From the NCBI RefSeq assembly GCF_964340395.1, contig NC_135551.1, positions 15,546,003-15,581,002 on the forward strand: DNA of 35,000 bases, read 5' to 3'. Each line of letters starts with the position of its first letter. The stretch's first letter is position 1. The notes under the pieces are model-generated. The model was not told the DNA's origin. It saw only the letters and a list, made by a program, of their open reading frames with translations, and made no database searches. Position numbers and translations under genes: made by a program. The stretch comes from Glandiceps talaboti (lineage: Eukaryota > Hemichordata > Enteropneusta > Spengelidae). Below are positions 1 through 12,657 of this stretch, one piece after another.

Positions 1-828
1 AAAATAAACTTAATTGCACTGAAAAAAAGCTATAGAAAAATATATTTATTATAATTTTTCAAGGTGCAAAAATGTGAAAGTTGCATCTACCAATTAAAAA
101 AACACATACTCGGATTTTAACAGACTTAATTTTGACCTGCAAAACAAATATTGATACCATAAAAGTTACAAAGGAAATTATGACACGTCATATTTCGTAG
201 TTCACGAGCAAACACAAGAAAAAACAAAACTGAATTAAAAAAAAAAAACATCTCTGTCCACAACATTGAAAGCTGTCGAAGAGATGATGTAGTAACTAGC
301 AGTTTAGGTAATTATAGCACAGCGCACTGGGACTGCTGTGATACGTTCAATCAAAATTTACAAATTGGCTTGAAATCTGTGAATGCTATGAAATGTCACG
401 CCCAGACAATTTAGATTGTGGCTTGATAACGTAATTATTAGTGGCATACTGATCAAAATTCAACGACCGCTCTCAAGCGTCCTTTTGGACTTTCCGTCGT
501 AACTAGATACTTTTCTTGAAGAGTGAAGACGGTACAATACCGTGAACATAGTAAATAGTGGTGGTTATCAGATATACTTCAGTTAGCACCCCCTCCTCTC
601 CCCCTCCCCCCTTCTCTTTCCCTAAATGTATGAGTTGTACGATATATGCTTTACAAAAATATGATACGCAGGTATAGATGTTTTTGTTTGTTTATGTTTT
701 AAGCGTTTGCTATATTTGGATCATTTTGAGTCCTGCCTTACAAGTGACAATTATGTTAATATCAAAATAATGTAAATAAATAAATTACCATATTACCATG
801 CTATTTCTATATGGCATTGACTCTACGA
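1..828. other. AT-rich non-coding stretch
   Basis: No frame codes for a recognisable protein. It contains an A-run near 238-248, a short imperfect inverted repeat around 318-343 (CACAGC against GCTGTG), and a pyrimidine-rich run at 589-623 made of C and T only. I see no gene, RNA gene or transposon domain. The pyrimidine run could serve as a splice-acceptor tract, but no downstream coding exon supports that. Confidence 0.6.
589..623. repeat. Polypyrimidine (C/T) tract
   Basis: An uninterrupted run of C and T, dominated by CCCCT and CCCCC blocks, follows AGTTAGCA. It is low-complexity sequence. Its only plausible function would be as a pyrimidine tract ahead of a splice acceptor, and no coding exon follows. 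Confidence 0.75.
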
Positions 829-855
829 CCCCCCCCCCCCCCATACACACACACA
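829..855. repeat. Poly-C followed by short AC repeat
   Basis: Fourteen C residues (829-842) are followed by ATACACACACACA. Homopolymer C of this length slips easily, so the exact count may be an assembly or sequencing artefact. Confidence 0.85.
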
Positions 856-951
856 AAATAAATATCAAAGCTTATAGAAAAATCTGTGGTCAGCAGGGTA
901 TCTCGGTAGAGGTAAGTGACATAGGTCATTGGAACACACAACACATTTCAA

Positions 952-959
952 TGACGTCA
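952..959. promoter_or_regulatory. Full CRE-type palindrome TGACGTCA
   Basis: A perfect TGACGTCA within the 10-bp palindrome ATGACGTCAT. This is the consensus site for CREB/ATF bZIP factors, which are conserved across animals. No promoter or gene is visible beside it, so function is only inferred from the motif. Two more copies occur in the window, at 16552 and 17907. Confidence 0.3.
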
Positions 960-995
960 TACTTAAGTGCTGTCTTTTTGAAAAAAGTCCAAGTA

Positions 996-1069
996 CGATA
1001 AAGCTAAATATTTTTGTGTTTAAAAAAAATGTACATTTTTGAAACACAAAACTGCTAGTGGCTTTATCG
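996..1069. repeat. Imperfect palindrome / potential cruciform
   Basis: The outer arms are CGATAAAGC (996-1004) and GCTTTATCG (1061-1069). The inner arms are TTTTGTGTTT (1012-1021) and AAACACAAAA (1042-1051). At the centre is the self-complementary AAAAATGTACATTTTT. The outer and inner arms are separated by unequal internal loops (about 7 and 9 nt). The structure could extrude as a cruciform or, if transcribed, fold as a hairpin of about 74 nt. There is no evidence that it is a known RNA family. Confidence 0.7.
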
Positions 1070-3072
1070 TTGCAGCTGTGTTAACTAGATTGTATACGGA
1101 AAGAAATGTACATGACCCCTTGGCTTTAACTCGAAAATAACACGGTAGTAAACGTTGTGCAGCATCGGGACATCTGAGCGGACTGACAAACTATAAATCC
1201 ACCATTTTTATGGAGTTAGCTTGATGTAAGTAGTATTCAGCTCGAGTACAGATTTGTACAAAATGCGCCTCTTCAGATATTTTATTTTTGTGTTGTTATC
1301 TTTAACGTTTTTGATATCTTTAGACCAGCTAATTTTAATTTAGATTTCAAGGAGGCTTTCATAGACCACAGAATAAATGTTATCAGGGCATTATTTGTGG
1401 TTAGTATGCATATATCAGTTGATAGGAGAAGAGCAACCGCCATGCCATTTTGGCAAAAGAGAGGCAAACATTAACAGTCAAGTCAGAAACAAGTAGGGCA
1501 CAAGCTTCACTAAATAGCAGACCATGATGACAACAATATGCACAACCCATTTTTATGACATTTTCTAAAAATGTGCTCATTTTTAGACAAAAAATTTGAC
1601 AAGCTCCATTCATGAACATTAGATCCTCAATTACAATCTAAGATAAATTTGACCCGTTCCAAAAAAAGTTACAATTTCGTTCTCACAATTTTGGCGCAAA
1701 ACTACATAGTCCCCAGAGGTTAATATTTTGTCGTAATTGAAGACAATAAAAAGTACAAAAGGCTGTAATCAACATTACAAATCTCAACTGTGTCGTTACC
1801 GTTTATTCGTTCATTTTAGCGATGCTAGCATCCTACATCTGAAAGTCATTACGTGTATAGGCTCCGCGTCGCGTAAACGAGATCCCGTGCATCTACACAT
1901 CCGTACCCAACCACCCAAACCACAAATAGCGCGGGTCATCGAAATATAGTAAATGTTGGGGAAGCGGCACACAAAAAATATGAATTTCAGTCAAAGCATA
2001 TTGATAACTGGGTAAAAAAAATTGTGAAAGTGTCAAGAAGGGATGCGTTTTACGACCAGAAAAGTACAGCTTTCAGCGTATATGTACGTCACATATGTGA
2101 AAAGATTGCGACCTACCAAGTAGACACGGCAGGAAGGAAAGAATGTACAAGCGGGCCAATAGCATGAACAGCTGGTACAGGAATGTAGAAATCATTGAGA
2201 AACAACCGTAGTAAAGGAGAAAGTGAGAGATATATGGAGAGCCTACTAAATCAGAATCGTCCGAACGCTAAGAATATGTTCATATACATGTATCACAGTT
2301 TTCAGCACTCGACAAATTACGAAGAGCGTCGATTTATTGCGGCGCAGTTTCCAAATGTTCCCCACGCTGAATTTATGTTATCAAAGTTATTATTGAATGA
2401 AGTACGAGTTTTCGTTCGTTCATTCGAATTGTAGAGCAAAACAAAACATGCTAAAGTTAGTTGCTATAAGCTTATAAATCATGTGTAGCATGCGATTTTT
2501 TTCTCATGCATTCAAAGTGAACCAGAAAACATGGTTTGGAAAATAACATGCGGATAAACATCCCTTGTAGAACAGTAAAATGTACAATATTGCAGCAAAA
2601 GAACGAAACTCGGCACAAAGCACATTCTGCCACACTGTAGAACATGATGTAAAATACCACCAAACCCGCCCAAATAAATCCAGGCCTAACCATACACCGG
2701 AACAATACACAAGAGTCACTGTAAATGACGTAAGAAAACGTGCCTTCACAAACCGTGAAACATGACCGCCATTACAAGCAACACGGTTGTCGACCACGGT
2801 GAAATATATGTGTTTTGCAACTTGCCAGGGACCCATGTCGGATCAAATGTGGAGGTGAAGTCGGTTTGATATAGTAGTTGTTGTGTGTATTCTGGCGAAG
2901 GTTTATTTGTAAGGGCACCAATACTGGCATATTAATGACACGGATCTATTACAGAATGCTCGCTCAGCAACCGTTATCGTATCTCCAAGATCTAAACGAG
3001 ATGTTTATAGTAATTTTCACACTTCTGACCAGTCCCCGGGGATGACGTTTCAACACTACATTTTTCACTGCT
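1070..3072. other. Non-coding stretch, nothing recognised
   Basis: Open frames here are under about 110 codons and overlap on both strands without a consistent reading frame. A small perfect palindrome, CACATATGTG, lies near 2091-2100. I see no conserved protein, RNA gene, tandem array or transposon end. Confidence 0.55.
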
Positions 3073-3305
3073 CTATGATCTATTGGTTTTGGCGCGCATT
3101 CACGAGCAGACGACATTTGACAATGCGAAGTGCTAATTGATTGAACCTAGCCGAGTTCAACAACCATTTTCAACCACACGAAATGAAAATCGCACAAAGT
3201 TGTGAAGTCATAAAAAAAAATGGCTACAGAAAACCAAAAACATGAAGCTTTGCTTAATGGAAATGTTGTCTGCTCGTGATGCGCGCCAAAACCAACAGAT
3301 CATAG
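3073..3305. mobile_element. Fold-back / MITE-like inverted-repeat element
   Basis: The left arm at 3073-3118 and the right arm at 3261-3305 are reverse complements with two mismatches and one single-base indel over 46 bp, about 93% identity. The arm core includes TTTTGGCGCGCAT and GAGCAGAC. The 142-bp spacer (3119-3260) has no open frame of note. The size, long arms and lack of coding capacity match a non-autonomous fold-back element or MITE, but I could not define a target-site duplication or another full copy, so mobility is inferred. It could instead be a local inverted duplication. The high arm identity implies a recent origin or gene conversion. Confidence 0.6.
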
Positions 3306-3780
3306 TGGAGTAGATCCAATATTTTGAATCATTTGTCAACATATTGGATAAATTATGTTTTGAATGAGTGTCCAACCATCCGTAGATAAGCATAGACGAA
3401 AACGAAAACATTTTACTAGATTTTTTATACATAGAAGACTAGAGTCGTGTTTAGTGTTGATGTTTGGTGATTCGTCAGGGTATTTGTTTTACAACTATTT
3501 ATGGAAAATCTAGACAAGATGTTGCCAAATAAACGACCATCACGTAATTTGTGGATAATGTAATACTAGGAAGCACTGACAAAAAGAGAGTAAATACACT
3601 CAGTACGTAAACGTCTAACTTCTGGGCCTAACCATGCCTGCATACCCCCCCCCCCCCCCCCCCCAATACAAAATTTTCTGATTTCACAGTTTGATAGTTT
3701 ATCACTTGACGACGCCAATTTTCTTGTCGTTCATAGATTTTTCAAGTGTAAGCTTTAAGTGTGTTCCCTTCTCCAACACT
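3306..3780. other. Non-coding stretch with poly-C20
   Basis: It contains only a homopolymer C run at 3645-3664 and otherwise plain AT-rich sequence. No coding or RNA gene is seen. Confidence 0.55.
3645..3664. repeat. Poly-C homopolymer (about 20 nt)
   Basis: An uninterrupted C run between ATA and AATACA. Its length is likely variable between individuals and error-prone in sequencing. Confidence 0.9.
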
Positions 3781-3972
3781 ACCAAAAGATCAGTAGTGCA
3801 TGCAAAGCGAACGAACAAAGCAAAACAAAACGAACAAACTAAACAATTGCATTGTTCTTTGTAACTTTTACTACTTAGATATCGCGAAATCTTGTCGCCA
3901 TATACCAATAGAGGAGAAGACAACGTACAAAGTAAAACAAAAATGAACAAATCAAACAAATGCGCAGTTCAC
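3781..3972. repeat. Diverged direct duplication, A/C-rich unit
   Basis: A core at 3813-3850 recurs at 3925-3963. Both read ACAAAG, then AAAACAAAA, then GAACAAA, then AAACAA, ending in TGC, in the same order and with nearly equal spacing. Weaker similarity extends upstream (ACCAAAAGA against ACCAATAGA) and downstream (GTTC). The offset is about 112-122 bp, which suggests an old tandem duplication. Its A/C-rich composition means part of the match could be compositional. Confidence 0.45.
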
Positions 3973-6900
3973 AGCAAGAGACGCCATCGTAAGTAGCCAT
4001 ACCATTACCCCACCGTTGAATACTTTGGTCCGTCAATGAACATATTTTAACGGTCTGTTATAAATCGAGGGCCTTTCAGTTTGTTGTTATCACTTGGGCT
4101 ATCGGATATCTATCATATCTTGATACAATAAACACAGTTTGTCATGGATACAGCTAGTGCTTAATTGAATGTAAACTGACCGTAATAGTCTTGAAGCAGT
4201 CTACGGCTCGGACAATTGCTAGCGCACTCTAGGGAGAGAGTATAAGGCGAAACCATATACGCGAGACAAGACTGCTTCACTTTCTACCACTTAACCGCGG
4301 AAGTATGGGCGAAGTTTTGTCAGGAAAACCTGACACGCACAAGAACACGTTTAAAGTGACAAATACATGGTGCTTTTACACATGTTCGGGTTACACTAAA
4401 CAATTGAGAAAGGCCACTTTACGCTGATTTATGCGGAAGAGCCGGAAAGGTCGTTGGGGAGGGAAAGGCAGCTCAGTTTTCAATCACGACATCATTTCTG
4501 AAGTGGAGATACACTTTCAGCGAGGGACGACCCCAAGAAGCGGTGGCACTGGTATCATTTATCTTAATTCCTCAGGCTGATTATGTTTGAAAATTTGCGG
4601 CGACGACGACGACGACAACTTAAAATTTGGGGTGATTTTTTGTTGTTGTTTTACTCTCATATCTTTAGGTTTGATTTTGACATCCCTTTCGCCTGTCCTC
4701 ACGGGTTATGCATTCTAATTAGGTGCAAAGTGGAGGCTCTATTGATTAGAGGGAGTGTGAGTGTTATGTGTAAACGAATAGATGTAAGTGATAGCCTTAT
4801 GGGAGACACCGCTTTCAATGCTCCTACCAAATCGACATTAACACATCTGGTTGGCAAGTAAACCCAGTCCAAGCTGAAATTTAACTCAAAATAGACTTCC
4901 GAGGACAAATTCCTTAAAACTCAGTTGCACCCGCAAGATTTTCCATCCGACTTCTTTTTGCACCCGCGGAAAGTTTCGAAATAATACCATCTTTTTAGGG
5001 AGAAAAGTGCATATTTTGTCTTCACCTTGAAGTGGATGGTAATTTGTAAGTCACGTGTGAAGAATGGGTTGGAACAACAAACAAACATTGCAAATGACAA
5101 ATAAACACCAAATGTGGATAATTGTTAACTTACAAATTAGTCTTCAAGCTAGTCGGAGTGGAACGCATATGGAAACTATTCACACTATATGGGATTCTGG
5201 AGTTCGGGGGTCTGAGTAAAATACTATCGCAAAAAACACAATCAAGGTCGCAATGTCCATTCACTGGCGGGATACTTTGCCAAGTGTATTACACAACTCG
5301 TCTATGGAGTTTGCAAACAAATGTGAAAAACGACATTCGTAGATTTAACACCAAAACTTGAAGATGACGAGCGTTCCCAATATCAACAACTTTAAATATT
5401 GTTATCAGTTTTAATCGTTGAAAGGCCACATTTTAATTAGGACTGATATTTAGATGTGAAAAACAGTTACCTGGCAGAGTTATTGAAAACTTTGCTCCAG
5501 AATAAAAGAATGATCCTGTATAATCTCATTTCTTCACTTATAAAATATCACCAATATTTAAACCTGGGATTGGTTCCCTTGCCTTTAATGATAATACAGG
5601 TTCTGCTGTAGCTCACATGGAAATGTGACCGGTCGCTCAAAATTCCGCCCTTGAAATCTTTCAGAAAACTGACAAATTTGAGTGTCGTCAAAATTGTGAG
5701 TCAATTGCAACATACTCAAAATCTGTCATGTACAAGTAGCAATTCCTTTCCCGTATTTGCAGTCTATTATAGACTATTACTTCTACTCTAACGTGAGAGA
5801 GTGGCAAATTTTCTCTAAAAACGTTAGTGAAATCACGAGAGATCAAAATCACTCCCCAGACAACGCTTGTTTGAGGAGTCAATCTCACTCAACGTTTACC
5901 CAGCCATATAACAGATAATGCGTACAGAACACCAAACAACATTGGTCATAATCATATGGAAGTATTTCTAGGCCAGGAGATACTTCTCAAAAAAGTAAAG
6001 ATTTCATTAGGTAGTGCAAATATTGATCAGCAAGCGGTACAAAATGTTGTAAGGTCACTAGCTTAAACGAACATAAAAGTGAATCCCTCTTACAGCTGCG
6101 AATCAGCTGTTGACCGTTAGGATTTCACAAGGAAAGGCACTGATTGAAACTAGAATGGACCAATCTCGCATAATGAACCAAAATCGCAAAGAATTTCGTC
6201 CAAAATTACAGATTTAAATGAAATTTGTGACTTGTGTAGTGGCGGGAATTTGAAGGACACTTCGTCAAACATTCTTCTCTAATGTAATCCATTTCATTTC
6301 ACCACTCAAGTACTCTTTCTGCAAACATTATCGAAACAGATCTAGTTGCACGGTGGAAATTAACCCGAAGTGACCTGAATAATTTCACAGGGGAAATTGT
6401 TTCCAGGGGAAATTAGGCGACAATGTTGATTGTAAGTCGAGAACGTAAATTTTTGAATTGAAAGTTTCGACTTGATGTCGTTGGTGGTATGCGAGGGCGA
6501 AACAGTAGTTTAGCAAGCGCGACTGATATGCACTATTGGTATTTCATAATTTGTGGAATCTCACTCCATTTATAAAGCTAGAAAATCAGAAGCAATGTAT
6601 TACCGAACAGACGTTGCAATATGTCACTTTCCCGCCAAAAATAATGCACAAAATTCGCGCTTTTCGTTAATTCATTGGTGCAAAGTCGCTGTATTTTACA
6701 CTAAGATCAAAGCGACAATACTAAGTCATACACCGGTTTCAAAAACGTTCGTCAAAATCGCATGGAGAGAATTATGCCGCCATTTTTCACCAATAACTGA
6801 TGGTAAAGCGTTTAAGAAAACTATCACCACTCTGACACCCATGAATGGATACAACTACAGTGTAAAGTTGATCAACTTCGGTTGCCTAGCAAACCAAATT

Positions 6901-7867
6901 AGTATCACTACTAGTCCAACATTCCAGCTCCAACAATTGGTTTATCTTTTCACCCCTACACGATCAAAGGGAAAATAAACGCAATAAAACATGTCACTGC
7001 TTTAGGTATAAAAACCGGTAGCGTGTTGGCTGACGTGCATCTTCTTGTGCTATGAATAAAATTTAACTTAAACACTTGGTTAAAAAATATTGTATAGGGA
7101 GGTAAAAATTATACAAGTTTCCGCTGACAACCTTTCACGATACCATGTACGAGTCAAATTACGCTAAATCAATAATAGATTCGCCACTTTCCAACTTTAC
7201 GGCGATTTTTCACACGTTTGAGTAATCAAGACTCACTCTTTCCTACACGTTAATTACCTAGCGCATTTACTTGTATTTTCTGATCCTACGGTGCCCTGCT
7301 TCATACGAGGAAGGCTAATAGTGACTCTCTTTGATACCATCCGGGCTTTTAAAAAAAATACTAAATTATTGTTTTTAAGTGACAACTTAAACAGATCGAT
7401 CTTCACTTACTACGCTTTGTTTTATCGTGCACTGTTTGTTCCTTACTATTTCAAACTGAAGTGTATATACTGCTACTTTAGGATGCTAATATTTTTTTCC
7501 CTTTTCGCTGCATAGAAAACAAAAGCAATGTCGCTGTAGTTGAGATTTTGACTTCCACATCAACTGTTCTGTTATTTGTTTTCTTTTCAGTTACAATGAA
7601 TAGGATGACGTAGTTAAAATATAATACAGCCTATAATCTAAATCATTTGTGATTTTCTCGGTGCATGATGATGTGCTTTGCTTTTATCCACTGTCAGTTG
7701 TTGTCGACACATTCCTTTCGAGTTTACTATTCATGGTCTCATCTTTAGTGACAAGTATATTTCCCAATCACAGAGAGAGAGAAAATGGTCTTCTATTAAA
7801 ATTCAGTAGTTCATGTTTTCTCTATAACATTTAGTTATTGTTAGTCATTTTTCTGTCTTTCTTTGCT
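3973..7867. other. Long non-coding stretch, no gene recognised
   Basis: A short (CGA)n run lies at 4600-4616, a 7-bp-arm hairpin (ACAGCTG/CAGCTGT) near 6093-6111, and a partial direct repeat of CAGGGGAAATT near 6386-6413. The longest open frame on the plus strand ends at 6978. It begins with GTG, and its first ATG is at 6595, giving 127 codons. I recognise nothing in it and see no exon-like signals. A TATAAAAA string at 7007-7014 has no gene attached. Confidence 0.5.
4600..4616. repeat. Short (CGA)n trinucleotide repeat
   Basis: Five to six perfect CGA/GAC units following TTTGCGG. It is short and low-complexity. Confidence 0.8.
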
Positions 7868-8008
7868 TGTTGTTTGTTTGTTTGTTTGTTTGTTTGTTTG
7901 TTTGTATGTATGTATGTATGTATGTATGTATGTATGTATGTATGTATGTATGTATGTATGTATGTATATGTGTGTGTGTTTGTTTGTTTGTTTGTATGTA
8001 TGTATTTG
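7868..8008. repeat. Compound tetranucleotide microsatellite TTTG/TATG
   Basis: The order is (TTTG)n at about 7869-7904, (TATG)n at about 7905-7968, a short (TG)n, then (TTTG)n again, then a short (TATG)n ending before TTTGTC. Each block differs from the next by one base per unit, which suggests growth by slippage and point mutation from a common seed. Translations of it as Cys/Val/Phe repeats are artefacts. Confidence 0.95.
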
Positions 8009-8446
8009 TCTGTTATGAGGATCCCAATGACAGTTTTCAGTTTAGTCACTGGTGAAGAATAATTACATAAAGCTTATCTGTGCGTTCACGGCCGGTTTTT
8101 TTTTCTATTGCCTTTTCTTAATAACATGGACTTCAGTGTACTGCACATGCAAATATCGCCTCAACTTTCGGGCCGTGTATATTTAATTTGATAGTGCCCG
8201 GTGACGACGTTTTTGTATCAGGTAGTTAAAGCTAAACCTATCCGTTCAACCCCCACAAAGTCCCAATTTACACCATTGAGTTTTTGTCTTGTTGTGAACG
8301 GTCAAATTCTAGTCCCAGTTGTTGTCGTACATTGCCAAGCTATTTGGAATGGAAAACACTTGAGTGAAAAATGTTTAATGGTTATGAGGTGCGAGAAATA
8401 GTTTCTCCATCATGTTGTTTCGGGCTACCGTCTCCCGTTCCACTGA

Positions 8447-8492
8447 CCAATCAAAGGCCGGGTCTGTATTGGTGATTGATGGCCTTGGTTGG
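8447..8492. repeat. Imperfect inverted repeat (CCAATCAAAGGCC)
   Basis: CCAATCAAAGGCC (8447-8459) pairs with GGCCTTGGTTGG (8481-8492) across a loop of about 21 nt, with one mismatch and one bulge. It is slightly more GC-rich than the surroundings. Function is unknown. Confidence 0.5.
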
Positions 8493-9670
8493 TGGGCAAA
8501 GTGACAATGTGGTCGTATTTCCGTTTTAATGGACGGTGAGGTCTTCTCGTTCTGTCAATCTTACAGAGATCTATAGTGCAAAGGTCACGCCTTGTCGAGG
8601 AGATCAAAATTTTACGCATCCATTTGACAGAGTATCTTCTGCACATCCCTAACACTGTGAAATATTCATGGAGAGTTCACAACGTTGGTGGGAACGAAGG
8701 TGATGGCGCGACCGTTGATCGATAAATAGAAACATCTTTCTAAGGTTCCCCCTCTTTCGGGAATTGGATCTGAGACAAAGAATATCACAACCAATCAACA
8801 GAGAAGACACGGGAATAGTTTCAACTTTTAGTGAAATGCCAACGTAGTCAATATTGTCGGCGACAGACGAAACGTGGCATTTATTTCTTATATTTGGTCT
8901 CTGATGCAAATTAATTTCGAACCAACACTTTATGCGTCGTGAGTTTTTTTCAAGTGGTTCTTTTCCAGTCTACAAGCCTTGAATAGCAGCATTATTATTA
9001 TTATGGAATGATTGATATATAATAGCTTCAAGAATCAAACTTATTGAAAGACCCTTCAAGTTGAAAATTACTGAAAGCTTTTTTTCTGTTCGTCCGCCAA
9101 ACACGTACAGTGCAAGTTTTGTGCTAGTCTATCAATGACAGTATAGTGCGTCGGTACCAAGTGAACATATTCAGACACATTTTTATCAGTTTTCTGATAT
9201 TTTATCGATATTTAGTGTCACTTTATGATAGAAATATTGCATCTTTGAAATACACGACACATTTGCGTCCGATTTATTGAGTGCAATCGTTTGCCGCCAA
9301 AAACCAATTCAGACGACAAAGTGAAGTGCAATTCAAGCATTTCTAGACGAATAGACGAGACGAACTTGTTTTTTCTTTTCGCCTCCAAATGCAACGAAAT
9401 GTGGCATACTAAAATTGAACAGCAAGTGGATGATTTTCACTAGATCCATCGATGTATCTAACTTAAGAGAAATAAATATCGTATGCATCCAAGCATTAGG
9501 CTTAGATTTAGATTGCATTGTTGGGATTAATTCGACCCAATGAAGTGCGTACATCAACCGCTTCTCGCCAAAATCATACGAACAATGAATCTGATTTTAT
9601 TTCAACGTCCAGACTATATTTTCAACTTTTCTTTTGGAATGAAATGGTATTAACAGACAAGAATTCTGAA

Positions 9671-9693
9671 ATCTATAATAATCATTTATAGAT
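9671..9693. repeat. 8-bp-arm AT-rich hairpin
   Basis: ATCTATAA (9671-9678) and TTATAGAT (9686-9693) flank a 7-nt loop. AT-rich palindromes of this size arise readily by chance in such sequence. Confidence 0.55.
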
Positions 9694-9948
9694 ATTAAAA
9701 TAAAGTATTTGTATATTATTGATATGCAAGTCTTTTAATGAGGGAGCTATTAATCAAACTTAAGTAGTTGTATCTGATCATATCAAGAAAGGCATTTAGT
9801 GCGAAATGTTCGCATCTCTGACGTTGCTGGGTTTATTCTTTCACCGAGATTTCCAGTCGTGTGAACGATTGCTGAGGCCTCTTATAATTCTAGTTAATGT
9901 TTTTAATCAAAATATCTTCCAATTTTTTTTCAAAAAATATTGGGTCAT

Positions 9949-9962
9949 TTGTACATGTACAA
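9949..9962. repeat. Perfect 14-bp palindrome
   Basis: TTGTACATGTACAA is fully self-complementary and is extended, with one bulge, by ATGA/TCAT on the flanks. No known binding site is assigned with confidence. Confidence 0.6.
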
Positions 9963-10161
9963 TAATGATGTCTTGTTGTTAGGAATGTGTTCTTACAACC
10001 TACGAGCAGCAACATTCCGGATACACTACCATTTGTGAATCTCTAGTCTTAGTTTATGATCAGACTAAACATTTTCAACAAAACAAAAAATCTTGCACCA
10101 TAGCTATATATCTATACAAGCATTCGAATTGTTGAAAACTATTCATAATATATCGACTTAT

Positions 10162-10417
10162 AATTACGCGCAGTTATAACTCACAAGTAGTTCAACGTTT
10201 TCTAGCATTGAGCTTTCAACTGTCTTGGTGGATGGTCCTAGTGGTCAGCTGTAACTATGGTGGATTGTCCTAGTGGTCAGCTGTAACTAAGGTGGATGGT
10301 CCTAGTGGTCAGCTGTAACTATGGAATATGTCATTTTGATGAGGATCATCAACCAAGACAGATAAAAAAAAACAATGTTGAAAAAACGTTGAACTGCTTC
10401 ACAGGCGCGTTATAATT
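10162..10417. mobile_element. Inverted-repeat element with internal minisatellite
   Basis: The left arm (about 10162-10239) and right arm (about 10342-10417) are reverse complements at roughly 75% identity with small gaps. Shared blocks in order are AATTA..CGCGC, AGTTCAACGTTTT, CATTG and CTGTCTTGGT followed by GATG.TCCT. The left arm carries an extra 7-8 bp (AGTTATAA). No coding capacity is present. The three-copy 32-bp array starts inside the left arm, so the repeat unit appears to have been built from the inner arm end. Non-autonomous elements with terminal inverted repeats and internal tandem repeats are known in invertebrates. Membership in any named family is not claimed. Confidence 0.6.
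10227..10322. repeat. 32-bp minisatellite, exactly three copies
   Basis: The units are 10227-10258, 10259-10290 and 10291-10322. Each begins GGTGGAT and ends GTAACTA(T/A). The middle copy differs at only two positions. The near identity contrasts with the older flanking arms, so the expansion is younger than the element or has been homogenised. Confidence 0.95.
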
Positions 10418-10888
10418 TGTGCATGTCGTTTGATCTATGACGCTGATGACTATTTGTGGTAGATAACTATGAGCAAGACAAAAAACAACAAGTTTGGCAT
10501 CTTATCTAATCTATTTTTATTAAACATGATATCTATTTTATAACCACAATGGATTTTTTATTAGATTGTTGTTCCCATATTGATGCAGTGAAAACGTATA
10601 CCCAAAGGAACACAACCTTGTTACAACATGTATCAATATAAGTGCAATATATTTTTATCTGTACTTTTTTAAATTTATATGAAGATGTTCAATCAAATGG
10701 CTGACAAACTAAAGAAGGGGAACATAATTATTTCAGTAGAGACATATTAATTAGGCAAAGAGCATTTGCGAGGCAGAGAGAGTAAATTGATATCTACAAG
10801 ATACAGTTACTGTATATAAAATGAAAAAGGTTCATGTTATTGATTTCAACTTTATTGGCACCATCAAAACTCAAATCGACTAAATTCT
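10418..10888. other. AT-rich non-coding stretch
   Basis: Plain AT-rich sequence with no coding frame, RNA gene or repeat recognised. Confidence 0.55.
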
Positions 10889-12549
<1,661 letters not shown>

Positions 12550-12569
12550 TCATTGCTCAATTTTCATAG

Positions 12570-12657
12570 TTATGCTTTTGTTTATGTATGTATGTATGTA
12601 TGTATGTATGTATGTATGTATGTATGTATGTATGTATGTATGTATGCATAAGCATAA
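12570..12657. repeat. (TATG)16 with 8-bp inverted flanks
   Basis: Sixteen perfect TATG units at 12583-12646 are bracketed by TTATGCTT (12570-12577) and AAGCATAA (12650-12657), which are exact reverse complements. The array starts only 33 bp after the purine tract. Confidence 0.9.

Larger units (their letters stand above)
8009..10161. other. Non-coding stretch with scattered small hairpins
   Basis: It contains an imperfect hairpin at 8447-8492, a hairpin at 9671-9693, and a 14-bp palindrome at 9949-9962. Short (ATT)n runs occur near 8993-9004. Open frames are below 90 codons and unrecognised. No RNA gene is seen. Confidence 0.5.

Noticed and set aside
589-623. Splice acceptor pyrimidine tract
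   Set aside because: No AG followed by an open, recognisable exon lies downstream.
6553-6978. 141-codon open frame on the plus strand
   Set aside because: It opens with GTG, and the first ATG is 42 bases in. No domain, signal peptide or repeat is recognised, composition looks like translated non-coding DNA, and no splice or promoter context supports it. A translated database search with conserved hits would reverse this.
7007-7014. TATAAAAA as a core promoter
   Set aside because: TATA strings are expected often in AT-rich DNA. There is no initiator, no exon, and an AATAAA string lies only about 45 bases downstream.
7831-8062. Cys/Val/Phe-rich and His/Thr/Tyr-rich open frames
   Set aside because: These are translations of the TTTG/TATG array.
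10227-10322. CRISPR-like repeat array
   Set aside because: The units are directly adjacent with no unique spacers, within an inverted-repeat element in a eukaryotic setting. It is a minisatellite.
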